The translations under genes were made by a program, and so were the position numbers. From the NCBI GenBank assembly GCA_029379385.1, contig CM055618.1, positions 8,318,134 through 8,382,133 on the forward strand: DNA of 64,000 nt. Direction: 5' to 3'. Shown here in pieces: positions 36,617 to 49,540 of this stretch; the first letter of the stretch is position 1; each line of letters starts with the position of its first letter. Origin of the DNA: Quillaja saponaria. Lineage: Eukaryota > Streptophyta > Magnoliopsida > Fabales > Quillajaceae. The notes under the pieces are model-generated. The model made no database searches, was not told where the DNA came from, and saw only the letters and a list, made by a program, of their open reading frames with translations.

Positions 36617-37039
36617 CCACCATTATAGGAAGGCTTGAAAACTTTCGATCTGGGAGCAATATTAAGACTGCCTACAAATTTCAACTTATGCACCCCCACG
36701 TGCTGCCAAAGTGGGAGGCGCATGAGGACCACACGCACTTGAAGCCCAAAGTGTGTTAGGCACTTGAACCACGCGCAACACTAGCAACAAACGTGTGAGG
36801 TTCACATGTATAGAGATAAAAAGTTGGTAAATGTGATTTCCCGGGTATTTCTCCTTTATTTTTTCTAGTTCCACATGTTGGGCAGTTAAGAAATAACACT
36901 TGCATAAGATAGGAGTGGCTAAAATGCGAATGTTGAGATGGATAACTGAACATACAAAAAATAATAGAATACTAAAAGAGTAAATACATAGGAAGGTTGA
37001 GGTAGTACCCATCAAAAAGAAAATGAGAGATAACTGCTT

Positions 37040-37265
37040 ATGTTGTTTTGGATATTTTTAATGCAGGTCAGTAGATGCTGTAATTAGGAAATGTGACTTG
37101 GTACAAGTGGTAGGTGTTAGATGGGGTTGAATGAGATCGAAACTTACATTGGCAGCAGTCATTGAGAAGGATGTGATTGCTCTAGGCATTAATGAAAATG
37201 ATTCATTGAATCGATACAAATGGTAAAAAAGGATTCATATAGCCAACCCTAACTAGTTTGGGTAT
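37040..37265 (+). mobile_element. LINE 3'-end fragment
   Basis: Broken plus-strand frames read VIRKCDLVQVVGVRWG, LAAVIEKDVIALGINEND, NRYKW and RIHIANPN. This is the characteristic last segment of a plant LINE ORF2 (RP-LTW--V--D--, then a W-RIH-ADP ending). It is embedded between the copia leader and gag, as a nested or rearranged piece. Confidence 0.6.
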
Positions 37266-40200
37266 AAGGTTTACTTTAGTTGAGTTTTGTTTCCAATAAT
37301 GCATATTAGTTTCAGCTTCGATTCAATTTTATTTTAATTTTTTTATTGTGTTTTTTGGAGATTCTTGGCTCACTCCTTCTCATAGGCAATTTTTATTGGT
37401 ATTTAAGGGCTAATTATGGTCTGTGATCTTTTACTTTAGCTCTTTTGTTTGGCTTTCATATTTCAACATTTGTTTGTTATAGTACCTTTAGTTTTTCTTT
37501 TTGAAAATTTTGGAAGTATGAAATCTAAATTTGCGTTCCTCTATAAATTGCAACTCAGAAGTTAAATAAAAGTAATTACTTACAGTGGTGTAGAGTTGTT
37601 GAGGTGTATTTGATAGGTCAAGGTTACGAAGATCATTTTACATCTATTCTTCTAGAGGATGATATGGAAAAAGCTAAGGCTTGCTGGAATGTTGATAATT
37701 AAATTATTTCCCTTTTATGGAATTTGATAGAACCTCACATTGCTAACATGTCAACACATTGTACTGTCAAAGAAATATGAATTTCGTGAAAATAATGTAC
37801 TCTAGTAACTTGACTTGTCTATATGATATCTCATATGATATTGTTCAAGCCAAACAAAAAGATAGGCCTCTCTCTGACTTTTTTGCATTACACATTGTGT
37901 TTACGAAAAACTTAATATTATTAAACCTTTCTCGATTGATATAGAAAAGCAAAAAGAATAACGTGAAAAACTTATGGTTTTTAATTTTTTGGCTAGTTTT
38001 ACTAATGATTATGAGCTCCTTATGGCTAATTTCTCGACTGATATAGTTGACTAGCTCGGTACTCACCTAGTTCTGATACTAGCCATAATAAATCAACTCT
38101 TGCTACTCAATCTTCTCAGTTGTATGATGGGACTTGGTCTGGTGGTACTAGATATGATCGTGGTGGAAGAAGAGGCCATGGAGGTAAAGGAAGTTGTAAA
38201 TGTACTTATTGTGGTCGAGAGAACCATAGTTGCAAATATAGTTAGAAGTTGAATGGTGAACCTTCTATAGTTACAAATAATGTATATGCATCCTCAGAAC
38301 TCGAGTTTTCTAGTAACATTGATATCTCATACAATGAGTATTCTAAGTTACTTTAGTTATAATCAACTAAGCAATTATCTCTTCCCACTATATCTTTTGC
38401 CCAGTTAAGTAATTCTTCAATTCGTTTTTCTAGTTTTTCAGTCTCAAGGACCTTGTATTCTTGATTCTAGGTCCACTGATCATATGATAGGTACATCTAG
38501 TTTTCACTGACTTGCAAGATTTGAAATCATCATCTTCTATTATTTTAGCAAAGAATTCTACTACTGTAGTCACTGGAATAAGTACTATTAAACGTAGCCC
38601 AAATCTTTGAATATCTTTTGTCATATATATTGAGACTTTGTCTGTCAATCTTATGTTTGTCAGTAAAATCACTAAAAGTTTGAATTATTCTATTCTTTTT
38701 TATCCAAATTTTGTTGTTATTCAAGGTTTGAAGACAAGGAAGATGATTCTAAGAGGACATGAATCTACAATACTCTACTACTTTGATTCATTACCATCTC
38801 CTATAGTATGTTTTGCAACAGTTACACACTCCAGATCCATTGTTGCCTTGGCAATCATTTTTGGAAAAAACTTAAGAAGCTAGTTCCTAGTTTAAGTTAT
38901 CTTTCTTCTCGAGACTATGGGTCATGTCAGTTGGGTAAGCACATTTATTTTCCTTTTAATTCCCAAATTGATAAAACTATTAAGAATCCATTTATGTTAG
39001 TTCATCTAAATGTGTGGGGCCGAGTCATGTCACTTCAAAGTTAGGATACTGTTATTTTGTTACCTTTGTAGACTATTTTTCAAGAATGACTTTGCTTTAT
39101 ACAATGAAAGAACATTCTAAATTGTTTTCTATTTTCCATGCTTTGGGTTCTTAAATTAAAATTCAGTTTGATGTACCTACTTGGATACTTCGTAGAGATA
39201 ATGCTGAAGAATAATTTAGTACTCCGTTTAACACATTTATGACTACTTCATGAATAATTCATCACTTTTCTTGCCCACACACTTCACAACATAATGGGAT
39301 GCCAGAGAGTAAGAATATACACCTTATCAAAATTAATCATGCTCTATTATGTCAAATGAATGTGCCTACAGTGTTTTGGAGTGATGTAGTTCTTGCAACT
39401 TGTTATTTCATAAATAGAATGCCATCATCTGTTCTTGTTGACAAAATTCCTTTTTCAATGCTTTTTCCTCAAGTCCTTATGTTTTCTTTACACCCTTGTA
39501 TTTTTGGTTTTGTGTCATTTGTGCCTAAACTCTTTGGGTATTGATAAGCTAGATCCTCATTTTATGAAATGTATTTTCTTAGGATACATTCATACACATA
39601 AAAGGTATAGACTTATAGTCCTTCGTTGAATCATTTCTTTGTTTATGTAGTTATTACTTTTTTTTTTAATTTACCCTATACTACAATGACTCACACATCA
39701 TTACAGACGTCAAAACACTTCTTCCTATTATATGTTCCTTTTTCATTTTCTACTGACCATCTTTTAAGTCCATCCAATCATTTATCTCAACCTAACTTGC
39801 AGGTTTACACTTGATAGATTCAGGTGCTCCGCCAATTGCTTCTTTGTCTTCAGATCCATATCCTCCTGACTCTAATCCTCCCTTTGCCATTCGAAAGGTA
39901 AACATACATGTCATTTTGTTTAAACTCGTCATAGTACTACCTATCCCATTTCAAATTTTGTTTCTTATGATCATTTTTCTTTGTCATATTATTTATTTTG
40001 TTACTTCATTATCTAGTGTTTCTATTCCTAACTCTGTGTCTGAAGCTTTAACACATTCTGGGTGGATAAATGACATGGATGAAGAGATGCAAGCTTTAAA
40101 GGACAATAATACTTGGGAACCTATGAAACTCCCCTTGGGTAAGTCTGTTGTTGGTTATTGTTAGGTGTTTATTATGAAGGTTCATCTTAATGGCTCTATT

Positions 40201-41465
40201 GATTGGCCTGACACCTCGTTTAGGGGCTAAAGGTTACACTTAGGTCTACAATGTAATTACTCTGAGACTTTTTCTCCTATTGCTAAGATTACTTCGGTTA
40301 GAGTTTTAATCTTTTTTTGCAACCCTGTTTGATAGGCCACTATATAAATTGTATGTCAAAATTTTTTTTTTGCATGTTGACCTTGATGAATAGGCTTTTA
40401 TGAAGTAACCTTTGGGGTATATCGCTTAGGGCGATTCTAGCTTAGTTAGTAGGTTGAAGAAATCCTTGTATAGTTTGAAAACAATCTTCTAGAGCTTGAT
40501 TTAGTAGGTTCAGTGAAGTTGTGCTCAGTTTTTGTCTTCAGAGGTATACAGTTGCCATTACTTTTTCTACCTGTCATACATTTAGTAGTAGAATATTATT
40601 GATTATTTATGTTTATGACATTGTAATCACAGGTGATGATAGCCAAGGAATATAACAATTGAAATCCTTCTTACAGTCCAAATTCCAAACTATAGAATTG
40701 GGATAGTTAAAATTTTCTTGGGCATTTAGATTGCTAGATCACGGTTGGGTATTTCTTTTTCTTGAAGAAAATATTGTTGTCTTTATTTGTTGAGTGGTAC
40801 AGGTATGCTGAGATTAAAACCTATTGATACTCTCATGGAACCCAACACTAAACTTGTACTAGATGAGGGATAGCTATTAGCATATCCAGAACAGTATAGA
40901 TGTCTAGTGGGAAAGTTGAATTATTTGACAATAACCCAACCTGACATCTCTTTTGCAACTAGTGTGGTTAGTTCATTTCAAAGGTCATGTAATGGTGCAG
41001 TTTGGGTTGCGTGGTTGTTCATTTGATAAGAGATCCATTATAGAGTATTATGTCTTTTTAAGAAAAACCTTACTTCATGGAAAAGTGACAAATAGACTGT
41101 TATTGCAAGGTCTAGTGTCGAGTTTGAATATAGAGTCATGACTCAAACTACTACTGAGTTAGTTTGGTTGAAAGTTAGAATAGCTTGGATTCAAGCATTC
41201 ACAACCTTTGTAGCTATTTTGTGATAACCATGATGGCATTGTATATAGCTTCTTGTGCAGTTTTTCATTAGCGAATAAAGCATATAGAGGTCTACTACCA
41301 CTTTGATCTAGAGAAACTTCTGAACAATACAATTAATAATGCATATGTGAAATCCCGAGGATTAGTTAGCAGATTTGTTTACCAAGTCTCTGGAGGTGTC
41401 TGTTTTTGTTATATTTTTAACAAGTTTGGAACTATATAATATATATGCTCTAGCTTGAGAGGGAG

Positions 41466-41570
41466 TGTTAGAATATCATATATTGTTACAAAATCCCACA
41501 TTGCTTGTAAATGGTACTCTTTATGCTATTGTTTATTATAAATAAAGTTTATGGGTGTAGTATTTGATTA
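41466..41570 (+). repeat. 3' LTR (truncated) of the 36-41 kb copia element
   Basis: Matches the 5' LTR from tgttagaatat to tatttgatta, then similarity stops, so about 40 bases of the end are missing. It follows directly on the polypurine tract. Confidence 0.75.
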
Positions 41571-43702
41571 ATGATCTAGTAGAGAAAAAATGGATAAGGT
41601 AGTTAATTTGACCGGTGGGAAGCCGACAATTTGGAGGGGGAGTATATGTTTGAGAATAACATTATTTGATTGAGAGATGCGTGAATGGAATCATATGTAG
41701 ACCATGCTAAAGCCTAAATGTATTTTTAAAAAAGAGAGTATGTACATAAGCATGTGGAAGCCTACGAACAAACTTTTTCAACTAAATCTTTTGCCTCAGC
41801 CTTTGAAGAAAAATTAGGAATTCAAGTAGGAGAAATTGTGAGGAATGTCTGGAAAGTGGAATTATGCTAGGCACTTTTTCAACAGATGCTATTCACTTAC
41901 CATATAAATTGGATAAATAGGGATTTGATAGATCATCTCCAATGGCTATAGTACAGAGTAGCTACTTGAAAGGAGTAAATTGTGGGGGTATTTGTGCTTC
42001 TCAAAAACGGGCAGCAAAGTGGAATTAAGGGAGTCATATTGGAAGAGGAATTGCACGTGTGGTCTATATAGAGAATATGAAATGCTTTGGGATCAAGTAC
42101 AATTTGATTTTAGTTTCCTTCATGAGTTTTGTCTTTTTTCATTTCATCTTCCAACTCTAATCTTTATCAAGTTTTCTATCTTTTGGATAACTTTCAATCC
42201 ATCAATTATATATAAGGTTGACAAATTCAACAACATTTCACAACTCATATATATCACATATGGATATGGAGAGTTAGTCTGCCATAACCAATTCTTCGTA
42301 CATGATTTCCATAATCATATTTTTTTTTTCTTTCTTAATTTGCATTAAAAATTAAAAGTTCATTTGTAAAAAGACTAAAGAAAAATATGTTTAGGTACAC
42401 TAAACAAAACCAAGAAAATAAAAAATATGTAATTGCCGAGTTCTCTAGATTTTTCAATGTTATGCTACCCAACTCAAAAAATCTCTAAATACTAAACCGT
42501 ATAAGAAGAATAATAAATAAAATTCACACTAAATCAACAAAAACGAAATGTACAAACATTTTTCTTTTTCTTTTCCTTTCTCCATGATGATCACTTTCAA
42601 AGACAATCTAAGTGGATGAGAAAAAGAAGAATCATTAGAATCTTTTTTTTTAAAATGTTCCGGGAAACAAAGGAAAGTAATTAAAGCTGGAATTGAAGAA
42701 ACACAAGAATAATAAAATGGATGAGAAATGACAAGAACAAGTTCAACTATTGAAGAACAAAAATAGGCTCTTCCACGGAAAGGAATGATTGTAAAGTGTG
42801 TATAATTTAAGATGGGAAGTTTTAAACACAAAATGGAATACTTTCAGATGGGATGATTCGGGGAATTTTGTTTTTATGGGAACCTTGGTGAATTTTTTTA
42901 ACCATGTTTTCTCTCTTTAATTTATAGAGAGAAAATAGAAGAAAGAAATACTTTTACATTCTGAATGCAAATTAAATTAAGGGTCAATAATTAGGCACAT
43001 AAATTATACAATTAGGCACATAACCTTTTTATTTGAGTCATAATTAACAAATAATAATCTCTTATCTAAATTAGCCATTAAATCTGACAAATTAACTCAT
43101 AAAAGACTAAATTACCTTTATTATAGGTTTTTTTTTTCCTTTCTACATTTTTTTTGGTACATTGGGAGGCTAGGATTCAAATCCTCAACCTGGGGTGGGA
43201 TAGAGGCCTAGTAACATACCATGTGAGTTATGATCAAGCTGGTATCTTTTTCTTTTCATTTTCTATGAAACTATACCTTTTGTATAGAATCAATTTTAAC
43301 ATATATAAATAATATTTGAATCATTCATACTTTTTAGTTTTTTGGTCATAATATTTAAATTATTAATAAATTTACTAAATAATATTTTTCTCATTACAAT
43401 AATTATACAAGTTGTTTCAATTTATGTTTTAATGATAATATCTTCATAAAAAAAAATTCTTATTATTGTATTACATATTAAATAATATACTATAATTGAA
43501 TAAATGTAGATATTTTAATTGCTAGAAAAAATATATATAAAAAATAATAAAATAATAAAATAATAAACAAGGGATAGAAAGTGAGAGAAAAAAAATAAAA
43601 TTATAATAGGAATAGTTTAATATTTTCAAAGTTAATTTATTAGATTTTATAATTAATTTGGTTGATTGAGAGTTATTTACTTATTATGAGTCATGTTGTC
43701 CA
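41571..43702. other. AT-rich spacer, no gene
   Basis: No coding region recognised. A short direct repeat (aattaggcacataa, twice) is at 42992-43024. Several (A)n and (T)n runs occur. The part 41580-41900 may continue the LINE-like target into which the copia element inserted, but this is not supported by a clear motif. Confidence 0.4.
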
Positions 43703-44040
43703 GTGGAACAATTTGGTCCAATTATTGACATAACCGTTTATACTAATTAAGAAAAAAGCTGATATGTCCAAAACAAAAAGACAAAGCAAATTTAGTCATC
43801 TTGGAGATACAAGGGGGAATTATATACCAAAGTTGAGGTTTACGATGCATACATATAATTTAAACAATGGTAGTTGTACTAGGAGAGTAGGGTGCGTGAA
43901 TCTTGTGATCCAAAAATACTAATAGGTTGTGATCGACAGACCTAACAAAAAAAGTTGAATAAAATATTATATTTTATCATGTAATTAAATAATTGGTAGA
44001 ATTGAAAATTTGTAAAATGAAGTTTTATCACGTTGAAGCA
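43703..44040. repeat. Duplicated block, copy 2 (uninterrupted)
   Basis: Matches 34178-34330 joined to 34957-35170 and therefore shows the site without the 626-bp insertion. Similarity fades after about 43940. Confidence 0.85.
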
Positions 44041-44185
44041 GTTTTTTCCCGGTTTGTAGTTTTATGGATATGACGGATCTTCTACATGCCAAAAAAAATA
44101 AATAGTAAAACAAAGGATCTCCTACGTACTTAGCAAAAAACAAATAATAAAAAATAGTCTGTAGCCTGAAGCTGCTATATTTGAC

Positions 44186-44258
44186 AGCACATTGGTTGTT
44201 TCTTCATTTCAGAATAAACTATGAAACTGTAATAATAAGATCTTCAACACGTACTTTT
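44186..44258. repeat. 73-bp flank repeat, left of the copia element
   Basis: agcacattggttgtttcttc to gtactttt is repeated at 51481-51553 with only two mismatches in 73 bases. The two copies bracket the copia element exactly. Confidence 0.92.
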
Positions 44259-44719
44259 AAAAATTTATAGGATCTCATACATGAATTTAGAACACATTTA
44301 TAATAAAGTTTGCGTACCTAATTGAGCTATAGCAACGGATATCTGGAATCTCAGCCAAGCACACCTCAGTAATTGCTCACACAACCAGGTCTTCCTCTCC
44401 GTACTCTATGTATTTTCTGATGGCAGCTCTCAATGGGGCAAGATGTGTATATATAGAGAGGAGAGGAAACCTAGCTATTTCATGTCAAATAAAACTCTAA
44501 GACTCCTCCCATTAAAGACTCATAAAGTTACTCAGCCCACACTTACTGCCAATCCACATCTAATCAGATAAGAAGTGTGCTTAAGACCTATCCCAAATAA
44601 TCACATAAACTATATGGGCTTTTACCTAGCATGTCTCAAATGGACCAAACCTTAAGCCCGTTTTATTATTAAAGCAAAACCATACAATTAATGACAGCCC
44701 ACATATGAAATTTCTAACA
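44259..44719 (-). repeat. 3' LTR of the 44-51 kb copia element
   Basis: About 461 bp, matching 51012-51477. It carries a promoter-like tatatatagagagg run (plus-strand reading). The end that should read TATAACA on the minus strand is replaced by TTTTAA-type sequence that continues from the flanking repeat. Confidence 0.9.
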
Positions 44720-45464
44720 TTCTCCCACTTGGGTAATTATTAATTGTAGTTTTAAAAATTTTGAAAAACATATTTTTCGAAAACGACTCTCGGGCAAGGT
44801 GTAACTTTTATGTGGCCACAATTTTAAAAGAAAAATTTAGGTTCTGAGACGCACTTCAAACAATCCAGCCCAACTAAGTTATTAACACCGAATCATGACA
44901 ATCATTGTGCCACTTAAACGACACAAGACCAATCCACGGTTACAAATGCCAACAACCTAATCTGCAATGGATCTAGATGTGGTAGTGTGGCAAGAAAAAT
45001 AATATCTAAATGTGATCAACATATGCTATTTTCATTGTCTGTCCTCCAGTGATTTCATTAAAACTGGATGCTTTCCAAAGCACTAGAAATCACTTAAGCT
45101 AAATTTTAAGTTTGTATGTCTCAACAACCATCTGGAGATATCCAATTAGTGTCATTTGAGACATACCTCCAAATTGACAAAACCGTCATACTTAAGACAG
45201 ACACAAAGTCTTAAGATTTTAATGCAATGTACATGTCATAAATAACCATATGTGCACATACAATATCAATCATATCATAATGAAAATAACTATTATTTTC
45301 ATTAATAAAACATACAATCCAACAAGGATGTAAACAAACATAAAATAGCATATATAACATGCTAGCTAGTTTGAATAAAATAATACAAACTCCCACTAAC
45401 CAAAAACATCAAAGGACTTCCACTAATACTCATGTTATCAACATGACTTTTGAAAATCCCAGTC

Positions 45465-48400
45465 CTAAGTCCTTTGGTTAAAGGATTTGCTAACATTTTT
45501 TTCTGTTTCAATATATTCAAACACAATGTCTCCCTTTTTCACTAAATCCCTGGTAGCCAGATACTTAATATCTATAGCTTTCGATGCACTAGAGTTCTTG
45601 TTATTCTTTGAAAAGAATACAGTAAAACTGTTGTCACAGTAAATTTTAAGAGGTCTAGAGATCGAATCAAGCACACCAAGGTAGGCTATCATGTTTTTCA
45701 ACCATATACCCTGTGTCGATGCTCCATAACAAGCAACGAACTCAGCTTGCATAGTGGAAGAAGCAATGATTGTTTGTTTAGAACTTTTCCAAGATACAAC
45801 TCCCCCAGCTAACATGAAAATGTATCTTGATGTGGATTTCAGATCATCCTTGCAACCAGCAAAGTCAGAATCAGAGTAACCAATCAACTTAAGGTGATCA
45901 ACCTTTCTATACACCAGCATAAAATCCTTGGTCCTCTACAAATACCTTATAATTTCTTTGCAGCAACCCAATATTCTGGACCTGGGTTTGACTGATATCT
46001 ACCTAGAACTCCCACTGCAAAAGCAATGTTAGGTCTGGTGCAAACCTGAGCATATAACAAGCTTCCAACTGCACTAGCATAAGGTACATTCTTCATGAAC
46101 TCCCTCTGAAAATCATTAACGGGATACTAATCCAAGATGAATCTATCACCCTTGACAACTAGTATATCCCCAGGCTTACATTTATGCATGTTAAACCTAT
46201 CGAGCACACGATCAATGTATGTTTGCTGAGAAAGACCCAACAAATGACGAGATTTGTCCCGATGAATTTCAATGCCAAGAACAATTGATGCTTCCCCAAG
46301 ATCTTTCATGTCAAAAGTCTTAGATAACATCAATTTTGTCTCATGTAATAAACCAACATTACTACTGGCAAGCAAAATATCATCAACGTATTAAACCAGT
46401 ATGATAAATTTGCTCCCACTGACTTTGAGATATATGCACTGATCAATCTTGTTTTCAACAAAACCAAGAAAGGTGATTACTTCATCAAACTTCAAAAACC
46501 ACTGTCGAGATGCTTGTTTTAGACCATAAATAGACTTTGTGAGTCTATAAACAAGTTCACTCTCTCCATCTTCTTTAAAACCTTCAGGTTGAACCATATA
46601 AACCTCTTCAGCAAGATCTTCATTTAAGAAGGTTGTCTTGACATCCATCTGATGTAACTCAAGATTAAAATGAGCCACCAATGCCATGATGACCCTAAAT
46701 GAGTCCTTAGTTGAGACAGGAGAGAAAGTTTCACTAAAGTCCACACCTTCTTTTTGAGAAAAACCTTTAGCTACAAGTCTTGCTTTGAAACGTTCAATTT
46801 TTCCCTTTGAATCTTTCTTGGTCTTGTAAACCCACTTGCACCCAATGGGTCTATAACCCTCTAGAAGTGTAACCAACTCCCATACTCCATTATGTACCAT
46901 AAATTGCATCTCTTCTCTCATGGCTTCAATCCATTTGTCTGACTGTGGACTAGAGACAACTTCTCCATATGTAGTGGGATTAACAATATGATCAACATCA
47001 TAATCAATTTCACCCAAATACACTAATGAAGTCATCAGAAATAGCATTCCTTCTCTACCGTTCAGACCTTCTAACTGGAATTTGTGTAACTAGATTCTGT
47101 TGCTGATGAGCTTCATTAGGAACATGTGCAGTAGCATCAGTTTGAACAGGTGGTGCTACTTCAGCTTGTTCATTTACTTCCCCCCCATCACCTGTTCTCA
47201 CAACAGGCACTAGAAACAGTAGCTTCTGACAAATCATATAATGGAATAGTAACATCCTCATTTCGCTCCCCCTGATCTAAAGGTGAAGATTTTTCCAACT
47301 CAGCAACATCAAATTCCAAGAACATGGCAGTTTGTGAGTCCACTACTTTGGCTCCTTGTGCGGGGCAATAGAACCTGTATCCTTTAGAGTGATCTAGATA
47401 ACCAATAAAGTAATAGCGGGTAGATCTAGGGTCGGTTTTCCTCTCATTTGGGTTATAGATTCTCACTTCAACTGGACACCCCCAAACACGAAAATGGTTA
47501 AAGCTAGGCTTTCTCCCTAGTCCACAATTCAAAAGGTGTTTTAGGCACCGCTTTACTGGGAACCCTATTAAGGATGTACAAGGTAGTTTTAATGGCTTCC
47601 CCCCAAAGATATTAGGCAAGTTTGACCTACTCATCATGTCCTTAAGGGTGCGATTACGCCTTTCGGCCACACCATTTTGTTCAAGGCTACTAGGCATGGT
47701 ATATTGGGCAACAATCCTACACTCTTATAAGTACTTGGTAAACGGTCCTATATGTTGTCCATCAATTCTATATTTGCCATAATACTCACCTCCACTGGTC
47801 AGATCTCACAATTTTAATGACTTTCCCTAATTGTTTTTCAAATTCAGTTTTGAAAATTATAAATTTATCAAGAGAATCATATTTTTCTTTAATCAAGTAC
47901 AGAAAACCAAAACGGGAAAAATCATCAATGAAAGTAATGAAATAACAGTTTTTACATAAAGTGTTAGAATATAGTCCACTAATATCAGTGTGAATGATCT
48001 CTAAGAGTTCTGAACTACGAGTTGACCTCTTTTTCTTTGTCTCAGTTTACCTCTAATACAATCAACACAAGTTTCCAAGTCATCAAAATCAAGTGATGGT
48101 AGGATACCATCCTTAATGAGTCTTTCAACTCTTTCCCTTGATATGTGACCCAGACGCTTATGCCAAAGCATTGAGGAATTTCTCTTTAATTAAAGATCTT
48201 TTGGAAACAACTTTTTCAGTATTTAAAGAGGAATTAATATTTAAGGGTGCTAAACACATTCTATATAAACCATTGGACAAAACACACCCTCCAAGAATTT
48301 TAGAATTTAAAAGCAACTAAACTTTTGAATTATCAAAATTAAAGGAATAACCAATTTTGTCCAACAAGGAAACTGAAATCAAATTCCGCCTAAAAGACGG

Positions 48401-49540
48401 TACATAAAATGTGTTTTCCAAAACAAGTTCAAAACCACTTTCTAATATTAAAGAGACGATTCCTACGGACTCGACTTCAACTTCGACATCATTACTGACT
48501 CTAAGCTTTGCCTCTAAATCACTTGGCTTCCTTTTGTGTTTGAACCCCTGCATGGTACAAGCAACATGAACAGTTACACCACTGTCAAGCCACCAAGAAT
48601 TTGATGGGACATTAACTAAATTGGATTCAAAACAAACAAAAGCAAGTGAGTTACCTTCTTGTTTATTTTTCTTTTCTAACCAGGATTTTAATTTGAAAGC
48701 AGTTTGCTTTCACATGACCTCTCTTTTTGCAAAAGAAACATGTTATGTCCTTTTTAATGGCAGCCTTAGGACCACCCATAATAGATTTCTGACCGGTACT
48801 ATGCCCTTTCGCATCCTGAGTTTTCTTATGATGAGTAAATTTAGACTTACCTTAACCACCCTTGGTAGAACTAGGCTTGGAATGGGAAACAAAAAGTGCG
48901 GTTTCACTCTTTTCTTTCTTAAGCTTATCCTCCTCAGCCACACACTTAGAGTTAAGGTCATTGATGGTCCAGGATTCATTTTGGGTGTTATAGGCAATTT
49001 TGATTTTGGAGAAGTCAGATGGTAAGGAATTGAGAGAATGGTGAACCACAAAACTATCAGAGATTGGAATTTCTTTGTTTTTAAGCTTATTTTGTACATG
49101 AACCATTTTGAGAATGAATTCCCGAACCCCAGTTCCATTTTCATATCTCATACCCGCTACATCATTTATTAGCTTTCCAGTCTCAGCATTATCAGATATC
49201 CTTGTACCTATCCCCCACAGCTTTCATGAAGTCTTTGGCATTTTTAGTTTCAGGCAATCCACTCAAAAAGTGTTCAGAGATTGATATCTTCATGTAGATC
49301 AAACTTAACCTATTTGATCTCTCCCATTTGTCAAAAGCCTCCTTCTGAGCTATAGTGCTAGTATCAGAAATATCAGTAGGTTTCTCACTACGTAGAGCTA
49401 AATCGATATCCATAATTCCCAAGGCAAATTCAACATCTTGCTTCCATTTCTTAAAGTTGGAACCGTTCAACAATTCAATAGTGGCACTATTGTTGTTAAC
49501 AGCTAGGGAGACTGATTCAATAACAAATAATGCAACATGT
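45465..49540 (-). pseudogene. Copia gag-pol polyprotein, interrupted
   Basis: The order is that of a Ty1/copia polyprotein: gag (from about 49540; NGSNFKKWKQDVEFALG) and the CCHC knuckle CFFCKKRGHVKANC near 48720-48760. Next come a protease region with WLDSGVTVHVA (about 48560-48600) and GAG-pre-integrase (48317-48553). The integrase zinc finger follows at about 48050-48150 (H and CVDC), then core and GVAERRNRTLKDMM (about 47640). RT covers 47047-46127 (WVYKTKKDSKGKIERFKARL, then YVDDILLASS), and RNase H 45920-45465. Stops or frame changes occur near 49190, 48850, 48316, 47790, 47050 and 45920, and a TAA stands directly before the YVDD catalytic motif near 46390. No product can be made. Confidence 0.9.

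Larger units (their letters stand above)
36274..41570 (+). mobile_element. Decayed Ty1/copia element with both LTRs
   Basis: The 5' LTR (36274-36418, tgttagaatattatatgttg) and 3' LTR (41466-41570, tgttagaatatcatatattg) match but are diverged, and the 3' copy is cut short. A primer-binding site like that of initiator tRNA-Met (tggtatcatagcg) lies at 36420, and a purine tract (gagaggga) at 41457-41465. In between, in order and with very many stops, come gag (37600-37900), a CCHC knuckle CTYCGRENHSC (38195-38230), an integrase end with NKNGMPESKN-like text and VFWSDVVLATCYFINRMPS (39290-39450), the RT leader SGWINDMDEEMQALKDNNTW (40055-40120), and RNase H traces to 41400. A LINE 3' scrap is nested at about 37040-37265. 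This is an ancient, inactive copy. Confidence 0.85.

Noticed and set aside
41980..42350. 122-residue plus-strand frame
   Set aside because: Phe-rich tail and no recognisable domain; it overlaps AT-rich spacer and looks like chance.
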